This document shows, piece by piece, positions 26,798 through 35,573 of a stretch of DNA of 64,000 bases. Where the stretch lies: contig NZ_CP093845.1 in NCBI RefSeq assembly GCF_024732245.1, positions 744,001 to 808,000 on the forward strand, in the 5' to 3' direction. Numbering within the stretch: the stretch's first letter is position 1; each line of letters opens with the position of its first letter. A model generated the notes under the pieces. The model had not been told where the DNA came from and did not search any database. It worked only from the letters and a program-made list of their open reading frames with translations. This DNA comes from Dietzia sp. B32. GTDB lineage: Bacteria; Actinomycetota; Actinomycetes; Mycobacteriales; Mycobacteriaceae. Made by a program: the position numbers and the translations under genes.

Positions 26798-27730
26798 GTG
26801 AGCAGACATGCCGGCGACTACACGCCGTACGTCGAGTTCGACCGCCGGAGCTGGCGGCGGCTGCGTCGTGCGATGCCCATGGTGCTCACCGAACAGGACC
26901 TCGAGGGCCTGCGCGGCCTCGGCGAGCACCTCGATCTGGACGAGATCGCGGAGATCTACCTGCCACTTAGTCGACTCATCCACCTGCAGGTTTCCGCCCG
27001 GCAGCGGCTGTTCCAGTCGACCAACCTGTTCCTCGGCGAGACCGTGGACGCCCCCATGCCGTTCGTGATCGGGGTGGCCGGATCGGTGGCGGTCGGTAAG
27101 TCCACCTCCGCCCGTGTGCTGCGCGCGCTGCTCACCCGCTGGGACTCCCACCCCCGGGTGGACCTCATCACCACCGACGGTTTCCTCCACCCCAACCGCG
27201 AGCTCCAGCGGCGTGGGCTGATGCACCGCAAGGGCTACCCGGAGTCCTACGACCGACGCGCCCTCCTACGGTTCGTCACCGAGGTCAAGTCCGGTGCACC
27301 GGTCGTGCGTGCCCCCGTGTACTCACACACCAAGTACGACATCGTGCCCGACGAGTTCATCGAGGTCCGCCGCCCGGACATCCTCATCGTGGAGGGCCTC
27401 AACGTCCTGCAGACCGGGCCGCGCCTCATGGTCTCGGACCTGTTCGACTTCTCGCTCTACGTCGACGCGCGCATCGAGGACATCGAGCAGTGGTACGTCG
27501 AGCGCTTCCTCGAACTGCGCAGCACGTCGTTCTCCAACCCCAACTCGCACTTCGCGCACTACGCGGACCTGTCCGACCAGGCGGCCCGGCTCGCCGCCCG
27601 CGAGATCTGGATGTCGATCAACCGCCCGAACCTGGTGGAGAACATCCTGCCGACCCGGCCGCGCGCGACGCTGGTGCTGCGCAAGAACTCGGACCACTCC
27701 ATCCAGCGACTGCGTCTGCGCAAGATCTGA
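26798..27730 (+). CDS. coaA: type I pantothenate kinase
   Basis: First committed enzyme of CoA synthesis, phosphorylating pantothenate with ATP; regulated by CoA in this family. 310 aa, GTG start, P-loop [12 protein letters not shown] near 92-103, DGFLHPN near 130, KGYPESYD near 150 and C-terminal [19 protein letters not shown]. The last ~70 bp are the place where the 27.7-36.2 kb islet begins, and a decayed copy of this end recurs at 36.16-36.23 kb. The reading frame here is intact and normal, so the enzyme should be active. Confidence 0.97.
   Translation: MSRHAGDYTPYVEFDRRSWRRLRRAMPMVLTEQDLEGLRGLGEHLDLDEIAEIYLPLSRLIHLQVSARQRLFQSTNLFLGETVDAPMPFVIGVAGSVAVGKSTSARVLRALLTRWDSHPRVDLITTDGFLHPNRELQRRGLMHRKGYPESYDRRALLRFVTEVKSGAPVVRAPVYSHTKYDIVPDEFIEVRRPDILIVEGLNVLQTGPRLMVSDLFDFSLYVDARIEDIEQWYVERFLELRSTSFSNPNSHFAHYADLSDQAARLAAREIWMSINRPNLVENILPTRPRATLVLRKNSDHSIQRLRLRKI
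27686..27707 (+). repeat. att-like direct repeat, left copy, inside the coaA 3' end
   Basis: A 22-bp block beginning AACTCGGACCAC and ending ATCCAGC, repeated at 36186-36207 with one mismatch, exactly 8,500 bp away and in the same orientation. Weaker similarity extends over about 70 bp (27661-27730 versus 36161-36230; I count 54 identities). It encodes NSDHSIQ near the coaA C-terminus. Confidence 0.7.
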
Positions 27731-27767
27731 CGCCGGGCCGCGGGCTGTGGGCCCCGGATAGACGACA

Positions 27768-27803
27768 GGGCCGCAGCCCTCGCGAGGAGGAGGGCTGCGG
27801 CCC
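27768..27803. terminator. terminator between coaA and the islet operon
   Basis: Perfect 13-bp stem GGGCCGCAGCCCT/AGGGCTGCGGCCC with a 10-nt loop, 37 bp after the coaA stop. It also lies 29 bp beyond the end of the convergent NTF2-like gene, so it may act in both directions. Confidence 0.8.
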
Positions 27804-27832
27804 GCGATCAACGGGGTCCAGTCGTTGTTCTC

Positions 27833-28309
27833 CTAAAAGGTGCGTTCCGGCCAGAGGAACTCGAGCCGGACACGGGAGATCAGCCACTCCCCGTCGACCT
27901 TTCGATACTCGTCCTGATAAATCCCCAGGTAGAACAGTGGGTTCTCGTGCCCGCCCGGGGAGCTCAACGTGCCCTGTCGAGTGAGGTATTCAATCAGGTA
28001 CCAGCGGCCCTTGGCCGTGTTTTCTCCCGTCAGCTCGATCCACGGATTGGTGACCGCATGGATCGCGTTGTAGGGCGCACCGACCTGCTCGGCCACGGCG
28101 GCGTAGTTCGCACGAATGGTCTCCCTGCCCACCCAGTCACCGCCGTACTGCTCGTCGAACTCGCAGACCGCGTCCTCGGTGAAGATCGAGCCGAGCTTCT
28201 CGATGTCTTGGTTGTCGAAGTAGGCTGAATAGGCCAGCCGCAGATCCTTGATCTCCTCGATCGCCAGCATGCGGTCGATCCTGTCCTGCCTCGACATGTC
28301 AGACGCCAT
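27833..28309 (-). CDS. NTF2-like (SnoaL-type) protein
   Basis: A 158-aa protein of the larger SnoaL_4-like kind: helix IEEIKDLRLAYSAYFDNQDIEKLGSIF at the N-terminus, FTEDAVCEFD, then HAVTNPWIEL and a C-terminal EFLWPERTF. Such proteins include dehydratases and isomerases as well as non-catalytic binders; no catalytic residues can be assigned with confidence. Last gene of the six-gene P450 operon, 5 bp after the aldehyde dehydrogenase. Confidence 0.78.
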   Translation of the reverse strand: MASDMSRQDRIDRMLAIEEIKDLRLAYSAYFDNQDIEKLGSIFTEDAVCEFDEQYGGDWVGRETIRANYAAVAEQVGAPYNAIHAVTNPWIELTGENTAKGRWYLIEYLTRQGTLSSPGGHENPLFYLGIYQDEYRKVDGEWLISRVRLEFLWPERTF

Positions 28310-28314
28310 GGCGA

Positions 28315-29877
28315 TCAGGCTCCCTTCCGGACGCCGGTTGTCACGACGTCCGCCTGCTCGACCACCGACTCCGGGATGATCATCGACGGATCAACCGAGA
28401 TGGTCTTGGGGATGAGGTACCCCTCCAGGCCGGCGACACCGTGCTCACGACCGATACCAGACTGCTTGAAGCCGCCGAAGGGCGAGTTGAAGTCCGCCGA
28501 GAAGGAGTTGACGGAGAACGTTCCGGTACGGATCTTCCGCGCGATCGCGAAACCGCGCTCGACGTCGGTGGTGTAAACCGAGCCCGCGAGACCGTAGCGG
28601 CTGTCGTTGGCGATCCGGATCGCGTCCTGCTCGTCCTTGTAGGCGACCACGGCAACGACGGGACCGAAGACCTCCTCCTGCGCGATCTCCATGTCCGGGG
28701 TGACGCCGGTGAGCAGCGTCGGCTCGACGTACCAGCCCTTGTCGAGCCCCTCGGGCACACCGCCGCCGAACGCCACCGTGGCGCCCTGCTCTACGGCGCG
28801 CCGGATCATGCCGAGAACACGCTCGCGATGGGTCTCGGTGATGAGCGGCCCCATGTCCACATCAGGGTCGTGGGGGTCCCCGACCTTGATGTCCGCCATC
28901 GCGGTGACCAGGCGGTCGACGAGATCGTCGTGTCGAGCCTCGGATACCAGGAACCGGCTCTGGCACACACAGCTCTGCCCGCTCGAGGGGATCACGCTGA
29001 CGCCCAGCAGAGTCGGCACGGTCGTGTCGAGGTCGGCATCGTCCAGGACGATCGCCGCCGACTTGCCGCCGAGCTCCAACACGACCGGGCGGATGAGCGA
29101 GCCGCACTCGCGCCCGATATGCGACCCGACCGTGGTCGATCCGGTGAAGCTGACCATGTCGACGTCCGGGTGTGAGACGAGGTATGCGGACTCCTCGGGG
29201 CCGGCCGCCACGATGTTGATCACGCCGGGAGGGAATCCGACCTCGTGGACGAGTTGGCCCAGCGCGAACACAGCGAGCGGGTCGGGCTCGGGGACCTTGA
29301 TCACAACCGTGCAGCCCGCGACGATCGCTGGCGCGACCTTCTGCGAGGTCCCAGGCATGGTGAAGTTGTAGGCGACCATGGTCGCCACCACGCCCACCGG
29401 TTCCTTCACCACGAGCGCCTGAGTCTCGTAGGGCATGATCATGCCTCCCGCCGAGCCTCCGGCCAGCGGCCCGAGGTCGGCGGTCCGGACCTCTTGGAAC
29501 GGGTAGTTCCGGCCCACCTCCGCGTTGTAGTTCCAGTGCAGGGTGGGCGCCACGGCTTGGTAGACGTCCGCGAGCATGCGGGTGCACCCCAACTCGTCCA
29601 CCAGGAGTTCGGCCATTTCGTCCTTGACCTCGTACAGCCTCGTCGCGAGCGCCTCACACAGTGCGGCGCGCTCCTCGACGGGCCGCGTGGCCCAGTCGGT
29701 CTCGTAGAACGCGCGCCGCGCGGCCTCGACCGCCGCATCGATGTCGCCGCGTGTCGCCCGGGGCACATCACCGATCGGTTCACCGGTGGACGGGGACACG
29801 ACCGTGAATTTCTCGGTCGAGTCCGTTGACCGCCACTGTCCGTCGATGTAGAACTCGCTGTAGCTCCTGGGGAGCAT
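28315..29877 (-). CDS. NAD(P)-dependent aldehyde dehydrogenase
   Basis: ALDH-superfamily enzyme of 520 aa oxidising an aldehyde to the acid. Seen are the catalytic glutamate in VLELGGKSAAIVLDDAD near 265, the catalytic cysteine in SSGQSCVCQSRFLV near 300 (two cysteines two residues apart), and EEVFGPVVAV near 400. ATG at 29877 follows AGGAGG, preferred over upstream in-frame codons. In the operon it would oxidise the aldehyde formed from a P450-generated alcohol and supply the acid for CoA activation. Confidence 0.9.
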   Translation of the reverse strand: MLPRSYSEFYIDGQWRSTDSTEKFTVVSPSTGEPIGDVPRATRGDIDAAVEAARRAFYETDWATRPVEERAALCEALATRLYEVKDEMAELLVDELGCTRMLADVYQAVAPTLHWNYNAEVGRNYPFQEVRTADLGPLAGGSAGGMIMPYETQALVVKEPVGVVATMVAYNFTMPGTSQKVAPAIVAGCTVVIKVPEPDPLAVFALGQLVHEVGFPPGVINIVAAGPEESAYLVSHPDVDMVSFTGSTTVGSHIGRECGSLIRPVVLELGGKSAAIVLDDADLDTTVPTLLGVSVIPSSGQSCVCQSRFLVSEARHDDLVDRLVTAMADIKVGDPHDPDVDMGPLITETHRERVLGMIRRAVEQGATVAFGGGVPEGLDKGWYVEPTLLTGVTPDMEIAQEEVFGPVVAVVAYKDEQDAIRIANDSRYGLAGSVYTTDVERGFAIARKIRTGTFSVNSFSADFNSPFGGFKQSGIGREHGVAGLEGYLIPKTISVDPSMIIPESVVEQADVVTTGVRKGA

Positions 29878-29934
29878 CGATCCTCCTGATTGCATGTGAT
29901 GTGGCACGGGGTCTTTCCGTGACCAGGGCGGGGG

Positions 29935-30936
29935 CTAGAGGTCCAGTACGAGGCGGGGACAGGACGCGCGCGAGACGCAGATCATCATGGTCTCCTGCGC
30001 CGCCTGCTCCTCCGGGGACAGAACGACGTCCCGGTGCTCGGCGGTGCCCTCCAGGATCGGGGTCTCACAGGACCCACACGTCCCCTCGGTGCAGGACGTC
30101 GGCACGTAGACGTCGGCCTCCGTCACCACCTCGAGGATCGTCTGGTCCTCCCCCACGTGAAGCGTGATCCCGGTCTGCTCGAGCACGACCTCGAACCCGG
30201 TGTCGGCCGACGTGTCGACCTCCACCGCCGAGAACCGCTCGAGATTCAACGTGCCCCGGGGCCAGGACATGCACTGCTCCTCCACAGCTGCCAGCAGAGG
30301 TTCGGGGCCACAGCTGTAGACGAGGGTCTCCTCCGTCGGCGTCCCGAGCACAGCCTCAAGGTCGATCAGGCCGTTGCGATCCGCCGGCCAGAAGGTCACC
30401 CGGTCGCCCAGCGCCCTGAGCTCGTCGACGTACGCCATCGACGCCTCTGACCGACCGCCGTAGACCAGTCGCCAGTCAGCGCCAGCCTGCTCGGCGGCCC
30501 GCACCATCGTCAGTATCGGGGTGATCCCGATGCCACCGGCGATGAAGAGGTACCGAGGTGATTCGTGGAGCGGAAAGTGGTTCCGCGGGCCCCTCACCTC
30601 GACCTTCGATCCGGGTTCGAGTGACTCGTGGATCCGTCGAGACCCGCCCTTGCCTTCCGGCTCGAGGAGGACTGCGACCCGGTACGACCTCCGGTCCGCG
30701 GGATCACCGCACAGGGAGTACTGCCGGATGAGGTCGTCGTCGAGGACCAGGTCGACGTGCGCGCCGGGCTTCCAGGCGGGGAGATCGAGGCCGGCGGCGG
30801 ACTCGAGGACGAGTTCGACGACTCCGTCGGCGCACTCTCGCCGACCGGCGATCACAGCGAGGAGCGAGGCGTCGCCCTCGGGGAGATCGCCGGTATCGAC
30901 GAGCGGGTCGTGCAGTGGTTCCTGAACCATGGTCAT
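29935..30936 (-). CDS. ferredoxin reductase with C-terminal 2Fe-2S domain (PDR/VanB family)
   Basis: A 333-aa electron-transfer protein: FMN/FAD-binding RQYSLCGDP near 92, NAD-binding GGIGITP near 150, then a plant-type 2Fe-2S domain with CTEGTCGSC near 283-291 and the last cysteine in MICVSRASC. It carries electrons from NAD(P)H and probably passes them to the 3Fe-4S-type ferredoxin encoded next to it, or directly to a P450. No strong ribosome-binding site precedes the ATG at 30936; ATG at 30930 is an alternative. Confidence 0.88.
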   Translation of the reverse strand: MTMVQEPLHDPLVDTGDLPEGDASLLAVIAGRRECADGVVELVLESAAGLDLPAWKPGAHVDLVLDDDLIRQYSLCGDPADRRSYRVAVLLEPEGKGGSRRIHESLEPGSKVEVRGPRNHFPLHESPRYLFIAGGIGITPILTMVRAAEQAGADWRLVYGGRSEASMAYVDELRALGDRVTFWPADRNGLIDLEAVLGTPTEETLVYSCGPEPLLAAVEEQCMSWPRGTLNLERFSAVEVDTSADTGFEVVLEQTGITLHVGEDQTILEVVTEADVYVPTSCTEGTCGSCETPILEGTAEHRDVVLSPEEQAAQETMMICVSRASCPRLVLDL

Positions 30937-30964
30937 CTCTAACTCACCTAGTCGTCTAACTCAG

Positions 30965-31156
30965 TTACTCGCGCACGATCGAGATCGCGGCTTCCGGGCA
31001 CGCCCTGACGAGTCGGCGCGCCGTCTCGGGAGACATCTCCGGGGCGTCCTCGCGCACCACGCCGCGGCCGCGCTCGTCCTCGGCGATGTAGTCCGGCTCG
31101 AGGGTGTAGCAGCGGGCGTGGCCCACGCAGAACTCGTAGTCGATCTTGACCTTCAT
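30965..31156 (-). CDS. 3Fe-4S-type ferredoxin, P450 redox partner
   Basis: A 63-aa ferredoxin with a CVGHARC motif (residues 10-16) and a third cysteine in RACPEAA near 53. The second cluster cysteine is replaced by histidine (CxxHxxC), the pattern of actinobacterial single-cluster ferredoxins that serve cytochromes P450. AAAGGA at the right distance fixes the ATG at 31156. It lies 31 bp after the P450 gene and before the reductase, giving a complete electron chain. Confidence 0.92.
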   Translation of the reverse strand: MKVKIDYEFCVGHARCYTLEPDYIAEDERGRGVVREDAPEMSPETARRLVRACPEAAISIVRE

Positions 31157-31187
31157 GCTGTGTCCTTTCGGGTTTCCGGCGTGGGCC

Positions 31188-32447
31188 TCAGCGAGCCGAC
31201 GCGGCAGGGATGATCTCGTCGACCGATACCTCGAACTCGGTGAGTCCGCGCGTCGGCATGGAGTGGGTGTGGATCTCCTGGTCCGGGACGAGTGCGATGC
31301 CCGGCATGCGGGTGAGAACCGCGGTGAAGGCCACCCGCAGGAAGATCCGGGCGAGGTTCGACCCCAGGCAGCGATGGATGCCGGCCCCGAACGAGACGTG
31401 GCGCTTGTTCTCGCGGTGCACGTCCCAGGTGTCAGCATCGGGGAACACCGACTCGTCGCGGTTGGCCGAACCCGGGAGGTTCCAGATCTTGTCCCCGGGC
31501 TTGAGGTCGTAGCCGTTGAGTGTCGTTTCCTTGGTGACGGTCCGCTGGGTGAGCGTCACGTTGACGAACAGACGCAGAGCCTCCTCGATCGCCTCATCGA
31601 GTAGGGACATGTCGTCCTGGAGCTCCTTGAGGTCGTCGGGATGCGTGGCCATGTGGTGGATCGTGCCGCTCAACACGGTTCCGGTGGACTCGAGTCCGCC
31701 CAGGGTGAGCGCAATCATGATCTTGAGGAGATCGCCGTCGTCCGGGACCTCGCCGCCGGGCCTGCAGTTGGACAGTACGGTCACGATGTCGTCATCGTCG
31801 CGCGGGTTGGTCCGCCGTTCCTGGAGGATCTCGTTGAGCGCTTCGGTGAGCTTCCCGAAGGCCTCGACCGCCCGCTCGGGAACGATCAGCGCATCTTGCG
31901 CCCACTCAGAGAATTGGATGATGCGGTCGCTGTCGGCGGGCACGCCCAGGATCACGGCGAAGATCGCCCGTGCCTGCAAGGGGCGGACGAACTCGTCCAT
32001 GACATTGAAGGTGGTGCGCCCCTCGAGTCCCGTGAGCAGGTCGTCCGCGATGCTCTCGATCAGCTCGGCGTGCGCTTCCATCTTGTTGAGCGTCATCAGC
32101 GGCTCGAGGATCTTGCGCCACTCGCTGTGGACCGGCGGGTCGGTGTCGAGCGGGACGAAGGTGGGGTCATCATTCGGGTCGTCGTACCGACGGTCGGCCA
32201 GATGTGAGGCGGCGCGACCGGACTGGAAGGTCCTCCAATCACGATGGATCTTCCACAGGTCCTTGTAGCGGGTCACGAGCGGGACGGTGGTGTTGCCCTG
32301 CTTGTGGAAGGCGAGATCATGCTCCTCGCGGAGATGCTTGAGGAGCTCCAGGTTCTTCTCGTTGTACTCCTCGGACCACATGTCGACGAACGGGCACTTC
32401 GGCTGGTCGGCGACGACAGTGTTCGGATCGGGCAGTTCCTTACCCAT
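31188..32447 (-). CDS. cytochrome P450 monooxygenase 1
   Basis: Soluble class-I P450 of 419 aa. Heme loop FGAGIHRCLG with the thiolate cysteine near 357, K-helix EALR near 290, and I-helix LTLGGLEST near 246: here the residue usually Thr in (A/G)Gx(D/E)T is Ser. Related bacterial enzymes hydroxylate terpenes, alkyl chains or steroids, but the CYP family is not identifiable by eye. AAGGAG precedes the ATG. Its ferredoxin and reductase follow in the same operon. Confidence 0.93.
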   Translation of the reverse strand: MGKELPDPNTVVADQPKCPFVDMWSEEYNEKNLELLKHLREEHDLAFHKQGNTTVPLVTRYKDLWKIHRDWRTFQSGRAASHLADRRYDDPNDDPTFVPLDTDPPVHSEWRKILEPLMTLNKMEAHAELIESIADDLLTGLEGRTTFNVMDEFVRPLQARAIFAVILGVPADSDRIIQFSEWAQDALIVPERAVEAFGKLTEALNEILQERRTNPRDDDDIVTVLSNCRPGGEVPDDGDLLKIMIALTLGGLESTGTVLSGTIHHMATHPDDLKELQDDMSLLDEAIEEALRLFVNVTLTQRTVTKETTLNGYDLKPGDKIWNLPGSANRDESVFPDADTWDVHRENKRHVSFGAGIHRCLGSNLARIFLRVAFTAVLTRMPGIALVPDQEIHTHSMPTRGLTEFEVSVDEIIPAASAR

Positions 32448-32503
32448 TTTGGTGTTCTCCTTGGGGCTTGAGGGGATGAGGGTGTCGGCGGCTCGCCGGG
32501 TTG

Positions 32504-32974
32504 TCAGGACCTGAGCCCCTCGGGCAGGAGCTCCGACTCCTCCGCCTCCTGCAGGGTTCCGCCGAGTGCACGGAACAGGATGATCGAGTCGTAGTACTCG
32601 ACGAATCGAGCGATCTTGCCGTCGCGGCAGACAAAGCGCGAGATGTACTCGTTCGTGTACTGCACACCGCTGCGGAGCTTCATGTCGCTCTTGTAGGTGG
32701 CGATCACGACGTCCGGGTCCGAAGCGAGGGTGTCCATCTGCATGTCGTGCAGGTTCTCTGAACCGTCGATCATGTGGTCCCGAGCCTGGGCGAGAACCTC
32801 CATGTACGCGTCGCGACCCACAGTCTCGCGCTCGAACGTCGGCGGACGGAACGGGAGTTCAAAGACGACGTCCTCGGTTGACAGGTCCCGCATGGTGTCG
32901 ATGTCCCACTTGTTGAGCGCATCCGTGTACGCCTGCACCAGGTCCAAGTTCTTGCCTCGTCGATCGTCTGACAT
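32504..32974 (-). CDS. NTF2-like (SnoaL-type) protein, first gene of the P450 operon
   Basis: A 156-aa NTF2-like protein (VQAYTDALNKWDIDTMRDLSTEDV N-terminus, a FELPFRPP loop, and YISRFVCRDGKIARFVEYYD near 120, a common SnoaL strand-turn). It is well preceded by GGAGGGG. The gene opens the operon NTF2-like, P450, ferredoxin, reductase, ALDH, NTF2-like, with an operator 26 bp upstream. Possibly an isomerase or hydrolase acting on the P450 product; this is inference. Confidence 0.8.
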   Translation of the reverse strand: MSDDRRGKNLDLVQAYTDALNKWDIDTMRDLSTEDVVFELPFRPPTFERETVGRDAYMEVLAQARDHMIDGSENLHDMQMDTLASDPDVVIATYKSDMKLRSGVQYTNEYISRFVCRDGKIARFVEYYDSIILFRALGGTLQEAEESELLPEGLRS

Positions 32975-32999
32975 GTCGTACCCCTCCGTACATCCGAGT

Positions 33000-33012
33000 T
33001 GAATTCACTTAG
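33000..33012. promoter_or_regulatory. TGAA-N5-TTCA operator, site I (weak)
   Basis: TGAATTCACTTAG, two mismatches in the right half-site, at the same distance from the first gene of the P450 operon as better copies elsewhere. The rest of the 319-bp gap 32975-33293 holds the inverted repeat and terminator listed next and no gene I can see. Confidence 0.4.
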
Positions 33013-33076
33013 GGCGACTGTAACCTCCGCCACACTGTGATGCAAGACATATTGACTAAATACTTGGAAGTCCTCG

Positions 33077-33097
33077 CTTGTTCGCACAGCGAACAAG
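33077..33097. repeat. perfect inverted repeat in intergenic region
   Basis: CTTGTTCGC-ACA-GCGAACAAG, a perfect 9-bp palindromic pair 103 bp upstream of the P450 operon. It could be an operator for a second regulator or a hairpin in the read-through transcript from the upstream operon. Confidence 0.5.
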
Positions 33098-33235
33098 TTC
33101 GCAGGTCAGAGCTATTTCCGAATGTTGCCAATGGTCCTTGCTGGTAGGCCCGGAAATTTGCTGATGCGACACCCAAGAGGACAAGCGTCCATTCAAGTGG
33201 GAACCTCGGAGCGCTCCGAGGCGCCTTCCAGGCAA

Positions 33236-33274
33236 GCAGAACGGGCCCGGGGGGTGCCCCCGGGCCCGTTCTGC
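33236..33274 (-). terminator. strong hairpin terminator
   Basis: Perfect 18-bp stem starting GCAGAACGGGCCCGGGGG with a GTG loop, 19 bp beyond the stop of the EthD-like gene. It separates the 35397-33294 operon from the P450 operon downstream. Confidence 0.85.
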
Positions 33275-33293
33275 CTCGTCGTCGGACAAGGCC

Positions 33294-33659
33294 CTACTCG
33301 CGGCCCTCCTCAGCTACCAGCTGGACTCGCGACACGTCGTACACATCGATGTGCTGGACGAAGCCGGTGTTGTCGCCGTTGGCGGCCGCCCACCCCTCAC
33401 TCTCAGGTGCCTTGGCCAGCGCCTCCTGCGACTCAAACGCCATGATCGAGAACGCATCCGGCTTGGGGGCCCCTTCCGGGAGCCCCCAGTTCACCATCGA
33501 GTTGTTATTGAGGAAGGTGTGCCACCAGGCCACGCCCGGAATGGACTTTCCTATGTCGGCGTGCTTGCTCAGGTAATGGTCACGGAACTCCTCGGGGGAG
33601 GTACCCGCCCACCGGTAAAGCGCGAAGAGATACGTGGGCTGATTCTCGATGTGGGCCAT
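33294..33659 (-). CDS. EthD-family small protein
   Basis: A 121-aa dimeric alpha/beta-barrel protein with the EthD hallmark EEFRDHYLSKHADIGKSIPG (about 23-42) and a beta strand at FSIMAFES. The founding member, EthD, is needed for ethyl tert-butyl ether degradation by the P450 system EthABC, and others are decarboxylases or cyclases. Its presence behind a P450 gene echoes that arrangement. Last gene of a three-gene operon closed by the terminator at 33236-33274. Confidence 0.82.
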   Translation of the reverse strand: MAHIENQPTYLFALYRWAGTSPEEFRDHYLSKHADIGKSIPGVAWWHTFLNNNSMVNWGLPEGAPKPDAFSIMAFESQEALAKAPESEGWAAANGDNTGFVQHIDVYDVSRVQLVAEEGRE

Positions 33660-33736
33660 TTTCCGGTCCTTTCGGATTTACGCCGGCAGCGACTGACCTG
33701 CCGGGCTTAGGGTCTGGGGGTGATACTGGCGCCGGG

Positions 33737-35011
33737 CTAGGCGACGAACCGCACCGGGAGCGCGGCGGGCCCGTAGAAGTTGAAACTCTTCTTGGCGGCC
33801 GGATCCGGGTCCACCAGTTCGACGCCGGAGAACCGGGTGATGATCTTCTCCAGCACCATTCTCAGCTCCATGCGGGTCAGCGACGTACCGGGGCAGACAT
33901 GCGGCCCGCCGCCGAACGCGACGTGACTGGCCGCGAGCTGCTTCCGGTCAATGTCCATGCGGTCGGGGTCCTCGAAAACCTTCGGGTCGCGGTTCGAGGT
34001 ACCCATACCTACCCAGAGCATGTCGCCGGCCCTGAGCTGCTGTCCGCCGAGTTCGATGTCCTCGGTGACAGCTCGGAACGACCCCTGGACCGGGGAGAAC
34101 ATGCGCAGCATCTCCTCCATGAACTGCGGAATCCGTTCGGTGTCCGCCTTCAGTTCGGCCCACATCTCAGGATGGCGGCCGAGGTACTCGACCATCTTCG
34201 ACAGGGCGGTAGCCGAGGTCTCGCTGCCACCGACCATCGTCAGCTGGAGCACTTGGAACAAGTCGTCCCGGTTGAGCGGGCTCTCGCTGGCGGTATTGAG
34301 TTTCACGATCCTCGAGATGAGGTCTTCGGTCGGGTTCACCTCCCTGTCATCGATCTGTTTGTTGCAGTAGGCGTCGAATCCGTACCTGGTATCGACGAGC
34401 GCCTCGATCTGCTCGTCGGTCTGGTCAGGGTTACCGACCATTGAGTTGAACCCCTCGGTCCAGTCGAGCATCTGAGGGACCATGTCCCGCGGGAATCCGA
34501 GGATGTCGGCGATGACAGTCATTGTGTACTTGTTGGCGAAGTCATCGACAAACTCGACCTCCTCGCCGGCATCGACTCCGTCGACGAAGATGTCCGCGGT
34601 CTCCTCGATGCGCGGAGCCCAGGACTTGAGCGCGTTCGGCGTGAGCGCGCCCATGATCAGCCGGCGATGGCGACCGTGCTCAGGCGGGTCGGCGAAGAGC
34701 AGGACCTTCCGGTCACTCGACCCGTAGTCGTCACCCAGTTCCTTCTTGGCCCCGGGACGTTTGGCAGCCATCTCGACCATCCGCTGCCACTCATCGGAGA
34801 CCTGCTCCCCCAGCATCTTCTTTGTCGAGAACACCGAGGCATCTTTGAAGACCTTCTGTGCGTTCTCGTGGTCGGCCACAACCCAGAACCCCAGGGCGTC
34901 ACTGCGAGAGACCGGGCATTCCGAGCGCACCTCGTCGAAGGCGGTGTGCGGGCACTTGAGTTGCTCGGCGTCTAACCCGAAGAATTTCTCGTACTCGTAG
35001 CTGGTGGTCAC
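33737..35011 (-). CDS. cytochrome P450 monooxygenase 2
   Basis: A 424-aa class-I P450 with heme loop FGGGPHVCPG (thiolate Cys near 378), I-helix MVGGSETSATAL near 250 with the normal acid-Thr pair, and K-helix EEMLRMF near 305. It differs from P450 1 in the heme loop and I-helix, so it is not a recent duplicate. It has no ferredoxin of its own and may share the chain at 29.9-31.2 kb. ATG at 35011 overlaps the preceding small-protein stop (ATGA). Confidence 0.93.
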   Translation of the reverse strand: MTTSYEYEKFFGLDAEQLKCPHTAFDEVRSECPVSRSDALGFWVVADHENAQKVFKDASVFSTKKMLGEQVSDEWQRMVEMAAKRPGAKKELGDDYGSSDRKVLLFADPPEHGRHRRLIMGALTPNALKSWAPRIEETADIFVDGVDAGEEVEFVDDFANKYTMTVIADILGFPRDMVPQMLDWTEGFNSMVGNPDQTDEQIEALVDTRYGFDAYCNKQIDDREVNPTEDLISRIVKLNTASESPLNRDDLFQVLQLTMVGGSETSATALSKMVEYLGRHPEMWAELKADTERIPQFMEEMLRMFSPVQGSFRAVTEDIELGGQQLRAGDMLWVGMGTSNRDPKVFEDPDRMDIDRKQLAASHVAFGGGPHVCPGTSLTRMELRMVLEKIITRFSGVELVDPDPAAKKSFNFYGPAALPVRFVA

Positions 35012-35397
35012 CTGACGCCTCCGATGTGCGTGAAACCACTGACGAAGTCGAAGGTCCTGACGCTTCCGAAGCCCTCCAGTAGACCGTGAAGCTCGTCGTT
35101 CATGGGGCCGTAGATCCGCAGATCCAGCACATCGACGGTCGACATGAGCTGCCCGATCTTGTCCTGATCCATCTCCTTGAGGTGCCGAAGCATCGCGTCG
35201 GCGTCCGCATAGTGCTCGTGGGCGAAGAGGATCCGAGCCTCCTCATCCAGGTAGAAGTTGTGGCCGCGAATGTGCTCCCCCTCGGCCGAGGAGCTGGCGC
35301 TCACCTCGGCGAGTATCGCCCGGAGATCGTCGATCGTGACGTCGTCGTGGATCTTCATTTCCGAGGTGGCTCGAACCTCGTTGCTACTGTCCGCCAT
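35008..35397 (-). CDS. small ABM-like (dimeric alpha/beta barrel) protein
   Basis: A 129-aa protein: N-terminal strand/helix DDVTIDDLRAILAE, then HNFYLDEEARILFAHEHYADADAMLRHL, the characteristic strand-helix unit of antibiotic-biosynthesis-monooxygenase and related barrels. I recognise the fold pattern, not a specific family. Translationally coupled to P450 2 (ATGA). It heads the operon and has an operator 22 bp upstream. It could be an accessory, cyclase or oxygenase protein. Confidence 0.7.
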   Translation of the reverse strand: MADSSNEVRATSEMKIHDDVTIDDLRAILAEVSASSSAEGEHIRGHNFYLDEEARILFAHEHYADADAMLRHLKEMDQDKIGQLMSTVDVLDLRIYGPMNDELHGLLEGFGSVRTFDFVSGFTHIGGVR

Positions 35398-35419
35398 ATC
35401 GGCATCCCTTCGAATGAAT

Positions 35420-35432
35420 TGAACTCGCTTCT
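35420..35432. promoter_or_regulatory. TGAA-N5-TTCA operator, site J
   Basis: TGAACTCGCTTCT, one mismatch, 22 bp upstream of the ABM-like gene in the 229-bp divergent region to the next plus-strand start. The spacing to the start matches sites B and I. Confidence 0.55.
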
Positions 35433-35573
35433 GGACCATATGTGACGAACAGCACACTGTCAACGACGGAGCCCGCACTAGCCTTGGGCGAAGAACACGC
35501 AGGTCAAGGCGCAATTGTCGTCGATTTGCTCAAGTTGTCTACACGGTGCCGCCTCCACCACTACGGTTCGGCG

